Assembly (NCBI GenBank): GCA_023548195.1
Contig: JAJHZJ010000401.1
Location: 682,001-746,000 of the forward strand
Length of the DNA stretch: 64,000 nucleotides
Reading direction: 5' to 3'
Origin: Bettongia penicillata ogilbyi
Lineage: Eukaryota > Chordata > Mammalia > Diprotodontia > Potoroidae
The translations under genes and the position numbers were made by a program. Of the stretch, positions 55,371 to 64,000 are shown piece by piece. Below the pieces are notes generated by a model. The model had not been told where the DNA came from. It did not search any database and saw only the letters and a list, made by a program, of their open reading frames with translations. The first letter of the stretch is position 1, and each line of letters opens with the position of its first letter.

Positions 55371-58009
55371 TTTTTTCCTATAAAGTAATTGATTTATTTT
55401 AAGTTTTCACTTTCACTTCCACAAGATTTTGAGTTCCAAATTTTTCCCCCATTTCTCCCCTGTGCCCACCCCAAGACATCTTGCATTCCAATTACCCCTT
55501 AGTGCAATCTGCCCTCCCTTCTATCACACCCCTCCTTTCTCTCATCCTCTTTCCCTGTATTTTCTTGTAGGGCAAGATAGACTTCTAGACACCATTGTTT
55601 ATATATCTCATCTTGCAAAAACAATTTTTAATATTTGTTTCTAAAACTTTGAGTTCTAACTTCTCTCCTTTCCTCCCTCTGCACCCATCACCCCTGACAA
55701 AGCAATCAGTTCTATATATAGATCATACATGTGTAGTCATGAAAAACACTTCCATAAGAGTCATGTTGTGAAAGACTAACTATATTCCCCTCCATTCTAT
55801 GCTGCTCCCCCATTTATTCTATTCCCTCTTTTGATCCTGTCCCTCCTCAAAGCATTTACTTCTAATTACCTCCTCTTACCATTTGCCCTGCTTCTGACAT
55901 CCACCCACCACTCACTTATCTTCTTCCCCATTGCCTTCCTGTAGTGTAAGACAGATTTTTATACTAAATTGAGTGTGCGTGTTATTCCCTCCTTAAGCCA
56001 AATCCAATGACAGTAAGGTTTACTCTTTCCCTCTCACCTCCCCCTTCTTCCCCTCTATTGAAAAAAGCATTTTCTTGTCTTTTTTATGTGAGAGGTAGTT
56101 TACTCGTTTCTATTTCTCTCTTTCTCCTTCTCCCAATACATTCCTCTCTCACTCCTTAATTTTATTTTTATTTGGATATCATCCCTTCATATTTAACTCA
56201 TCCTGTGTCCTCTGTCTATATATATATAATCTCTCCAACTACCCTAATACTGAGAAAAGTACCAAGAGTTACAAATATTCTCTTTCCATGTAGGAATGTA
56301 AACAGCTAAACTTTAGTAAATCCCCTTATGATTTCTCTTTCTTGTTTACCTTTTCATATTTCTCTTGATTCTTGTGTTTGAAAGTTAAATTTTCTATTAG
56401 CTCTGTTCTTTTCATCAAGAATGATTGAAAGTTCTTGATTTCCTTGAGTAACCATTTTTTCCCCTGAAATATTATACTAAGTTTTGGTAGGTAGATGATT
56501 TTTTGCTTTAATCCTAGTTCCTTTGACCTCTGGAATATCATATTCCAAGCCCTCTGATCCCTTAAAGTAGAAGCTGTTAGATTTTGTGGTATCCTGATTC
56601 TATTTCCACAAAACTAGAATTATTTCTTTCTGGTGCTTGCAACATTTTCCCCTTGACTTAGGAATTCTTCAATTTGGCTACACTATTCCTAGGAGTTTAA
56701 CTTTGGGGATATGTTGCAGGAGGTGATCAGTGGATTCTTTCAATATTTACTTTGTCCTCTGTTTCTAGAAAATCAGGGGAATTTTACTTGAAAATTTCTC
56801 AAAAGCTGATGTCTTAGCTCTTTTTTTGATCATGGTTTTCATGTAGACCAACAATTTTTTAAATTATCTCTCCTGGATTTATTTTCCAGATCAGCTGTTT
56901 TTCCAAGGAGATATTTCACAACATCTGCTATTTTTTCATTCCCTTGGTGTTGTTTTATAATATAATTTCTTCATTTTTCATAAAGTCATTAGTTTCCATC
57001 TTCTCCATTCTAATATTTAAGAAATTATTTTCTTCAGTGAGCTTTTGCACTTAATTTTCCATCTGGCCAATTCTGCTTTTCAAGGCATTCTTCTCTCCAT
57101 TGACTTTTTGGATTTCTTTGACATTTGAGTTAGTCTGTTTTTTAAGGTGCTTTCTTCAGTATTTTTTTCAGTCCCCTTTATCAAAGAGTTGACTCATTTT
57201 TCATGATTTCCTTGCATAACTCACTTTCTTCCCAATTTTTGCTCTACCCCTCTAACTTGACTTTCAAATAATTTTTGAGCTCTTCCATGGTCTGAGACCA
57301 ATTCATATTTTTCTTGGAGGCTTTGGATACAGGACCTTTGACTTTGTTCACTTCTTCTCTTTGTATGTTTTGGTCCCCCCTTGTCACCAAAGTAAGATTC
57401 TATAATTTGATGTTTTCCCCGAGTTTTTCCTCATTTCCCCAGCCATTTACTTGAATTTTGAATTCTTTTTCACTTGTTTTCTGCTTTTAGTGGGGTGGGA
57501 GTTGTACTGTCAGTTGCTTGATTCCCCCCACAATCTGTGGGACTAGAACTCCAGAAACAACTGCTTCTGCCCTTTCTGCTGCTGTTTCTGCCACAGGTCT
57601 TCTCCACCTCTGCCACTGGCCTGGGGTTGGGGCCAGGCAACCCTCCTCATTTACATAGGAACAACAGATTTTTTTCCATTTTCCTTACAATTTGTCCTTG
57701 GCATTTTGGGGTTGGGAAGTCGGGAAAACACCACAGGTGCCAGAGATTCAGTCCCCCTGAGGCTTGCTCAGGTCCTGTCTGTCCTGGGTCGGCCCATGCT
57801 GGATTGCACTCTTCTCCTAACCCAATGCAATAGATGCTTCCCATTGACCTCTCAGGCTGTCTAGGGCTAGAGATTTGCTTCATTCCATCATTCTGTGGGT
57901 TCTGCAGCTCCAGAGTTTGTTTAGAGTCATTTTTACAGATATTTGCCTGGGCTTGGTGGTAGAGCTCTAGAAATCCCTGCTTTTGCTCCACCATCTTGGC
58001 TCCACCTCC
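55371..58009 (-). mobile_element. HAL1 copy I, full length, inverted
   Basis: The element reads right to left. The 5' end 'ggaggtggagccaagatggt' is the complement of 57990-58009. The 5' UTR spans about 57440-57990. The decayed ORF1 spans about 56345-57440; its last ~70 codons are still open (56326-56541, ELGLKQKIIYLPKLSIIFQG). The 3' UTR follows, with the ORF2-deletion joint at about 55768-55790, two terminal blocks (55420-55445 and 55640-55665 complement) and an A tail at 55371-55376. Both ends and the target duplication are readable. Middle-aged; ORF1 is dead. Confidence 0.9.
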
Positions 58010-58025
58010 AGGTCTCATTATTCTT
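58010..58025 (+). repeat. Target-site duplication, right copy (HAL1 I)
   Basis: AGGTCTCATTATTCTT, one mismatch from 55355-55370, directly next to the element's 5' end. Confidence 0.88.
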
Positions 58026-58029
58026 AAAG

Positions 58030-58515
58030 TTCTCATTTTTTTTGCATTGTTTATTTAGTCTGTTTGCTAGATTTGCTTTCTACAGGATTAGTGCCCTCCA
58101 CTTGTAGATGATTGACTGCCTAAGCTGGATGTCACCCTTTGCCAATACTACAATACATCACACTGGATCTGGTATTGACCTAGCTCCAGAAACTTGCTAA
58201 AGAATTGACTCTTCAACTGACTCTTCTGACCTCTTGAGGCAGAGACAGTCTATGTCCAATTACAGCAGGAAATAGTTATAGGAGAAAAGACCTTTACCCC
58301 TTATCCCAAGGGATTTGGGGTGCTGTTCATTTGAGCAGGGAATGATGAGGTTCTTGTTCTCAAGTCTCCACCCTATGATATTGTTTCCTGTGTTTATTTT
58401 GTGTTATCCCTGTTATATTGTTGTGCAGTTATGTTGATATCAGTTATTCCTAAACTCCCATTGACCTATTAATAGACATGAAAGATTTTGAGACTGAATG
58501 TAATTTTGAGAAAAT
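58030..58515. other. Unassigned DNA upstream of LTR-like repeat
   Basis: No frame or repeat recognised. It could be internal sequence belonging to the LTR-like element that starts at 58517, but no retroviral motif or polypurine tract is visible. Confidence 0.35.
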
Positions 58516-58516
58516 T

Positions 58517-58952
58517 TGAAAATATTCCCTGCCCCTTAATAGACCCATATGACCTGCTTTGAGGTTTGGCCCTGCCCACAACCTGAGTCACATAAAGCCC
58601 ATGATGGAAAGAGCTTACTGAATAGGTAGAGCAGGAAGGGAGAGTAATGAGGAATTGAGAGAGAGGCAGCAGGCAGAGAAGAGTAGCTAGCCTGGATGAG
58701 AGAGAGGGGCATTTTGCCTAAGGGAAATTGTTTGTGGGGTGGCCTGACAGAGGGTAGGTTTGGAGATGGTGATACTTCTTCTGCTGGTAATTTGTGTAAA
58801 CTTCCTTGTTACCATGGGGGAACTGGCTTTCTGTGTCTGAATAAATATTTCGATTTCTTCTTTGATGAAGAGAGTTTATATTTTGCAAATTTACCCTACA
58901 AATATGCCTGCTTATCCATAGTGGCTGCTGTCAGTATCACATTGATACTACA
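58517..58952 (+). mobile_element. LTR-like repeat
   Basis: Begins TGAAAATATTCC and ends ..GATACTACA, giving TG...CA termini. It has CATAAAG (58592-58598) as a possible TATA-type box and an AATAAA signal at about 58841, the usual solo-LTR layout. The start resembles that of the insert at 45545. There is no matching target duplication (AAATT versus ACCAT), so the boundaries or the LTR call may be wrong. Confidence 0.5.
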
Positions 58953-60010
58953 ACCATTCATTCTTTGGGATTAGATTATTTAGTTTCCAATTAATTTTTA
59001 ATTTATCTTTCCATGGTCCTTTATGACATATAATTTTTATTGTATCGCAATCTGAAAAGGATGCATTTAATATTTCTGCCTTTCTTCCCTGAACTGTGAA
59101 GTTTTCATGCCTTAGTACATGGTCAATTTTTGCGTATGTGCCATGTATATCTGAGAAAAAGGTATATTCCTTTCTTTCCCCATTCAATTTTTCTCCAGAA
59201 ATCTATCATATCTACCTTTTCTAAAATTGTATTCACCTCATTAACTTCTTTCTTCTTCGAAGTTAGATTTATCAAATTCAGAGAGAGGGAGGTTGAGGTC
59301 CTCTTTAATAGAGTTTTACTGTCTATTTCTTCCTTAAATTCTCCTCTAAGAATTTGAATGCTATACCACTTGGTGCGTATATGTTTAGTAATGATATTAC
59401 TTCATTGTCTATGGTGCTTTTTAGCAGGATATAATTTCCTTCCTTATCTTTTTTGATTAGATCTATTGCTGCTTTTCCTTTGTCTGATATTAGGATTGTT
59501 ACCCCTGATTTTTTATATCAACTGAAGCATAATATATTCTATTCCAGCTTTTTACCTTTACACTGTGTGCATTCCCCTGTTTCAAAAGTGTTTCTTGTAA
59601 ACAATATATTGCAGGATTTGGTATTTTAATTTAGCCTGCTATTGGCCTCTTTTTTATGTAAGAATTCATCCCATTCACATTGAAAGTTCTGATTACAATC
59701 TTTGTCTTTCTCTCAATCCCATTTCTTCTCCTTTTCATGCTTTTATTTCTCCCTTCTCCCTTCCCCTCTTCAAGAGTTTACTTTCAGTCACCACCTTTCT
59801 TAGTCTTCCTTCCCTTCCATCAACCCTGCTCCCTGTTTCCTTACTATTTTTTCCCTCCCTTCTAACCACCCTTTCCTTTTCTTTCCCATCTTCTCATCCT
59901 ACTGCCTGTAGGTCAAGTAAGATTATTAACCTTTTCATACTATGGAAAAAATTTTCACTTCTCCCTTTGATGATTTCAGTTTACATTTTTTTAAGGACCA
60001 AGGCAACTAC
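58948..60010 (-). mobile_element. L1 endonuclease region and intergenic, inverted
   Basis: A minus-strand frame at 58948-59187 reads YTFFSDIHGTYAKIDHVL ... WKLNNLIP, the C-terminal part of the L1 endonuclease domain. The catalytic SDH motif appears as SDC. Farther right, to 59700, the rest of the endonuclease region can be followed ('aggtcctctttaatagagtt', 'cttgtaaacaatatattgc'). 59740-59960 is the pyrimidine-rich complement of the L1 intergenic block. The reverse-transcriptase half is missing. Confidence 0.75.
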
Positions 60011-60091
60011 TACCAGTTGGTATTAGGATTCTCTTTCTTTTTCTTTAGCACTACCATCAATCAGGGCCTAAATGGATGAAAATGGAATAGA

Positions 60092-60280
60092 TACTAAAGA
60101 CAGGCAGACAGATAGATGGATAGATGATAGATAGAAATAGGCATGGACATAGATACAGATGGAGATATTTTATTGGGTCATGTCTTTGAAAATCCACAAT
60201 TTTAGGATGGACTTAAATAAACACACACATATATGTATATACTATTATATATATACATATATATATATAAAATTATAAAA
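60092..60280. repeat. GATA-like and TA-rich low-complexity tracts
   Basis: A degraded GATA/GACA run at 60095-60140 and a TATATA-rich run at 60222-60275. Confidence 0.8.
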
Positions 60281-60344
60281 TATAGCAATCTTTTAGTAAA
60301 ATTCATATAGTTATTGACAGAATGATGTTGACTGTGCACATATT

Positions 60345-60510
60345 AAAACAGAGGTTCCTGGTTTTAGAGAAGGAAGAGATCTTCGAAGTTACATGGCCCA
60401 AGTCATTCATTTCACAGCTGAAGTGAACATCAGTAACTTGCCCATGGTCACATATCAGAGGCACAAGATTTGAATCCAAGTCCTGTGACTCCAAATCCTT
60501 TAAAATGCAC
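60345..60510 (-). mobile_element. MIR fragment
   Basis: 'catttcacagctgaagtgaa', 'gtaacttgcccatggtcaca' and 'caagatttgaatccaagtcc' are the reverse complement of MIR. Confidence 0.75.
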
Positions 60511-60519
60511 CATACTGGA

Positions 60520-61120
60520 TCCTCTAATGCTTTTTGAAGCCATATATTGTTTTTTAAATAAGTAACACTTCCTATAATGAATTCAATTGCTAACCATTTG
60601 CGGTTCACCCATAAGTTGGGCTAGATTGTATGTATCTTTCCTGATCTAATTCTTCTCTCTGCTATGTTTTAACTGTCAAGAAGATAAAACTACAGGTTTT
60701 CAAGAGAACTCTATATGTTGATTATTCATCTCTGGCCAAAGGCGTATTGCTTTCTTCAAAAAGTTTAAAGGATATAAGTGATAAATACTTGGGCAGGCGA
60801 AATGCTGTTTCTACACTCCAAAGTGATTTTGCTCTCTTCAACTCCTTGACACACTCAGCTTTGTCTTTAGGACTCACCTTTATGGACTATGTATGCTATG
60901 TCTATGACTGACAGTGTAAAACTGATATCAAAAATATACCCTCAAATCAACCCTATGAGGGATCTATAAACTGGATATCACATAAGTTTACTGGGCAGTT
61001 AATTCATATCATCAGGGTAACCCAGCTATATAGTAGCAGATCTACAACAAGTTAACAAGTATTTAAGTTTCCAAGCCACCTTCTCTTCTTTTGGCTTAAA
61101 TACTTTTAAAAAATGTATTT
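60520..61120. other. No gene recognised
   Basis: Unique-looking sequence with a faint inverted MIR resemblance near 61005-61060 ('gggtaacccagctatatagt'). Confidence 0.4.
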
Positions 61121-61124
61121 GTCA

Positions 61125-61252
61125 AATGAGCTGGAGAAGGAAAAGGCAAACCATTCAAGTATCTTTGCCAGGAAAAGATCATATAGGGTCACAAAGAGTT
61201 GACCATGATTGAAAACGACTCAACACCACCACCACCAACAACAACAAAATCA
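61125..61252 (+). mobile_element. MAR1/RTE 3' tail
   Basis: 'aatgagctggagaaggaaaa', 'ggcaaaccattcaagtatct', 'agggtcacaaagagttgacc', then an ACC/AAC-rich simple tail (61223-61250). This is the 3' end shared by marsupial MAR1 SINEs and RTE LINEs; the SINE head is absent. Confidence 0.8.
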
Positions 61253-61254
61253 AG

Positions 61255-63220
61255 GATTCTGAAGGGTTGGGGATTTCCCATGAATTGAACAAAGCAATAT
61301 GAATCATCAAGACTGTGTTCCAATTGACCTATATTGCTGTCTATTTGATCTCCTCTATTGTGAGCTTCTGATCTCTATAACAGATATGCCTGATGCAGAT
61401 TTTCAATGTCCTATTTGTTTATGAGCATTATTCTGTCACAGGAGAGAAATGCTGCTCTAAACGTACATGTTATAATTATAAGACACAAAGTTCTGGAAGC
61501 AATCAGTGCATTGATATTCAAGTAGCATTTTTTCCTATTCTTTCAAAAACTTTATCATAAGACTTTTCTTTCCCTTTGTAGAAGACTCTTACCATCTAAT
61601 ATTTAAATTAAACTTTAAATTAAGAAATGATTTGCTATCATTTTTTGTGTTATACACACACACTTATGTACATACATATTAAAAATTTGCTTCATTATCA
61701 AGAAGAAATGGAGGCAATGAGGTACATTATTTATTTGTGTTATAAATGTCCTTAAATAGTGCTTTTAAAAGCCTAAATATGCTTTAGTCAATACATTTAA
61801 GTATTATTTATGCTTCAGTGTTTTTGGTCTTTATATTATCATGAAAATTAAATGTGCAGAAAAATGATTGATTTTAGCTATCGGAAAGAGTGACTGCACC
61901 TGTTCACATAAATAAAGATTATCTAATATTTCTCATTTACCAGTTTAGATTAAATAGAGTTCATTCTCATGTGTTTTATCTACTTCAGGACTAAATTATG
62001 TAGAATGAAGTTTGGGATTCTATTTTTCCTTCTACCAGACCTTACTATGAAGGAATTTGCTTTATGATTCAGAATACATTTCCCTTATCACAAAATTTCA
62101 AGTTACACCTCTACTGATGACCCTAAATAATTATTCTATCATCCTAATGTTTTATTATTCAAATATGATATTTCCAGCTTTGTGAACAGCTTGCTGTGTG
62201 ACCGGGGGCAATTCACTTAACCTCTCTGTTCCCCAATAGACTACATTATGCTTTCTTGAAACTTCACTACTATGTTAAAAATAATTATATGAAATGCTTG
62301 TGAACACAAAGTGTCATATATATGTATATATATAATATATATATAATATGTATAATATATGACTATTGAAATGTGCGGTTTAGCTAAAATATTTGATATA
62401 TTAGTGAATATAAAAGAAAACAAACATACTTGACAGAACATGGAATTATGTATATATGAGACATAGAATGTAAAGGTAAAACCAGATAAGGTTCTTCTCC
62501 AGGTAATAGTCTAAAGAAAAGTGAAAAGCAACAAGAAAAAGTTAGAAGAAAACATTTACCCAAATATAGAAAGAAATGGAGCAGGGTTTTGAATCCATTT
62601 TTCTAAAAAAAATATAGTTGGATTTTTTTTTTTTTTTTTTTTGCTGTCTTAAGTAGTTATATTGCTTTCCCTCAGTGAATGGAAGAATAGGGTCAAGAGG
62701 AAGCACATATTTTTTCTAAGTTTCCTCATATAAAAAAAAAAATCTAACTAGTCAATACACCTCTAGAAAGGGTGGTATACTTTTCAGAGGCAGGGGAATA
62801 GACTAGATGCACTAGATGACCTTTCAAAAATCTATTTTAGCTGTGTGGCTCTAGTGAGCTATTAAGGGGAAGTTAGGGATCTTCTTAGTATATCCCTAAC
62901 CTTTTTGAAGTTGACATCATGAAGAACAAACCGACCCATGCTTTCAGAATATGTCCCATGGTGGCTCTGTCAGGACACAATATTGAACTTGCTATGTCAC
63001 TTCTCTAATCAAGTTTAGCAGTTCTTAAACAGTTTTGTCAAATTTAAGCAGGTAAATTGAGAACTAGATACATTATTTCTTTATTAGATTCTCAATTAGC
63101 ATTAGCATCAACCATTGCCATGTGTCTTTGCGTTGACATCGGAATCATAAGCCCCTACTTAGTTTTCTATTTCACTTAGTTATATTTTAGACTTATTGCC
63201 TTTCCAAGTACATACACCTA
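61255..63220. other. No gene recognised; small MIR piece and poly-T
   Basis: Unique-looking AT-rich DNA. A short MIR core lies at 62175-62235 (plus, 'ctgtgtgaccgggggcaatt'), a TA-rich tract at 62315-62365, and a T19-type run at 62623-62642. No open frame has family features. Confidence 0.45.
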
Positions 63221-63224
63221 TTAA

Positions 63225-63341
63225 TGTTTTTCTTTTTCTTTCCTTCTGTCTCTCTTTCTCTCTCTCTTTCTTTCTTCCTTCCTTCCTTCTTTCCTTCCTT
63301 CCTTTTTCATTCTTTCTTTTTTCCTTCCTTTCTTCCTTTTC

Positions 63342-63410
<69 letters not shown>
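63225..63410 (+). repeat. Polypyrimidine tract ending in (CT)n
   Basis: TTCC/TTTC-rich sequence (63230-63345) followed by about 32 uninterrupted CT units (63346-63409). The serine/leucine and arginine/glutamate frames across it are artefacts of composition. Confidence 0.95.
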
Positions 63411-63412
<2 letters not shown>

Positions 63413-63414
63413 CA

Positions 63415-64000
63415 CATTCAGCTATTAGAAAACCACTTCTGTTTTTTTTTTTTTTTTTACCATATATGCATTCATGATAATTTGGTTATAACCAATTATG
63501 AACCCTTTATAATTTAAGCCAGTTATGTAATTTAAGTTTCATCTTAGGCAGCAAAGAGTTCAGTGAAATTCATTTGTTGATTCATCTGCCTTTATTTGCA
63601 AATGTTCTATTCAGCAGAAACAATAAAACACCATCCACCAATACTGGATGGACTTATCTAGAAAACTGATTACTAGTGTTGTTTTTTTTCTCATAGTTAT
63701 TAAAAGATCTTTCAATTGAAACCTTTCTATTTCTCTTACATTCATTTTTTCAAACATTAATAATCATTCTTTAGTATATTTTCTATGTTTTGAGACATCT
63801 TCAACGTGAATATTTTCAGCATGACTACATTCTTGAACATCGAGTTGGTGTCACCACATCTGCCTTATAATTCTCAAGTATTATTGAAGGCAATGGGAGT
63901 TTTGCTTTCACAACATCACCATCTGCTGCAGTCTTTTCAATGGAAAGATTGTTTGCAATTCCAAAGAAGCAGAAAGTTGAGCTTTCTCTGAAATGAACAT
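63415..64000. other. No gene recognised
   Basis: AT-rich sequence to the end of the window. A T-run lies at 63442-63459. The frame at 63806-63991 has no recognisable domain. Confidence 0.45.

Noticed and set aside
58030..58515. Possible retroviral internal region next to the LTR-like repeat at 58517
   Set aside because: No protease, polymerase or envelope motif, no primer-binding site and no polypurine tract are visible, so only the LTR-like part is reported.
63196..63517. Serine/leucine-rich and RERE frames
   Set aside because: They arise from the CT microsatellite and polypyrimidine tract.

Overview
The window reads as intergenic or intronic DNA from a marsupial nuclear genome, most likely a didelphid such as the grey short-tailed opossum. 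The evidence is the repeat content: CORE-SINEs with an RTE-type tail (MAR1-like), marsupial-type L1 3' ends, MIR and L2 relics, and many half-L1 (HAL1) elements, which carry L1 ORF1 but no ORF2. Base composition is AT-rich. I found no functional host gene, exon series, rRNA or tRNA. Species assignment is inference.

Layout. 1-2.3 kb: no recognisable feature. 2.3-7.8 kb: L2, L1, LTR-like and MIR relics plus a 1.15-kb inverted pair of a marsupial repeat (6.26-7.41 kb). 7.97-18 kb: four same-strand HAL1 copies (7970-9897, 10632-12445, 12972-15859, 16657-17950). The third is complete, has an 11-bp target-site duplication and keeps an open 366-codon ORF1 (13730-14830), the only convincing coding sequence here. 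18-22.1 kb: L2/CR1-clade remnants on both strands. 22.3-25.5 kb: old L1 on both strands. 25.5-31 kb: mostly unique DNA with MIR, MAR1 and a diverged repeat pair. 31-38.9 kb: a nest, with a near-complete HAL1 (33991-36977) inside an older HAL1 (33265-38378) inside an L1 (about 31745-38930). 39-45 kb: microsatellites, MIRs, an LTR-like repeat and old L1. 45.3-47.2 kb: L1 3' end split by an LTR-like insert, then an RPL32 processed pseudogene. 49.2-58 kb: an old L1 broken up by one plus-strand HAL1, one small minus-strand HAL1 piece, a MAR1 SINE and one full-length minus-strand HAL1 (55371-58009). 58-60 kb: an LTR-like piece beside a minus-strand L1 endonuclease region. 60-64 kb: MIR/MAR1 pieces, simple repeats and unassigned DNA.

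How the parts relate. HAL1 copies encode only the nucleic-acid-binding ORF1 protein, so insertion must have used reverse transcriptase and endonuclease from L1 elements in trans. The target-site duplications, A-rich tails and one clean TT/AAAA target support this, and the RPL32 retrocopy is a by-product of the same machinery. Comparing HAL1 and L1 copies inside the window shows how HAL1 arose: L1 intergenic sequence just before ORF2 is joined directly to the L1 3' UTR. It also shows a doubled 3' UTR, and a younger subfamily with a GC-rich 5' UTR holding two ~72-bp repeated units.
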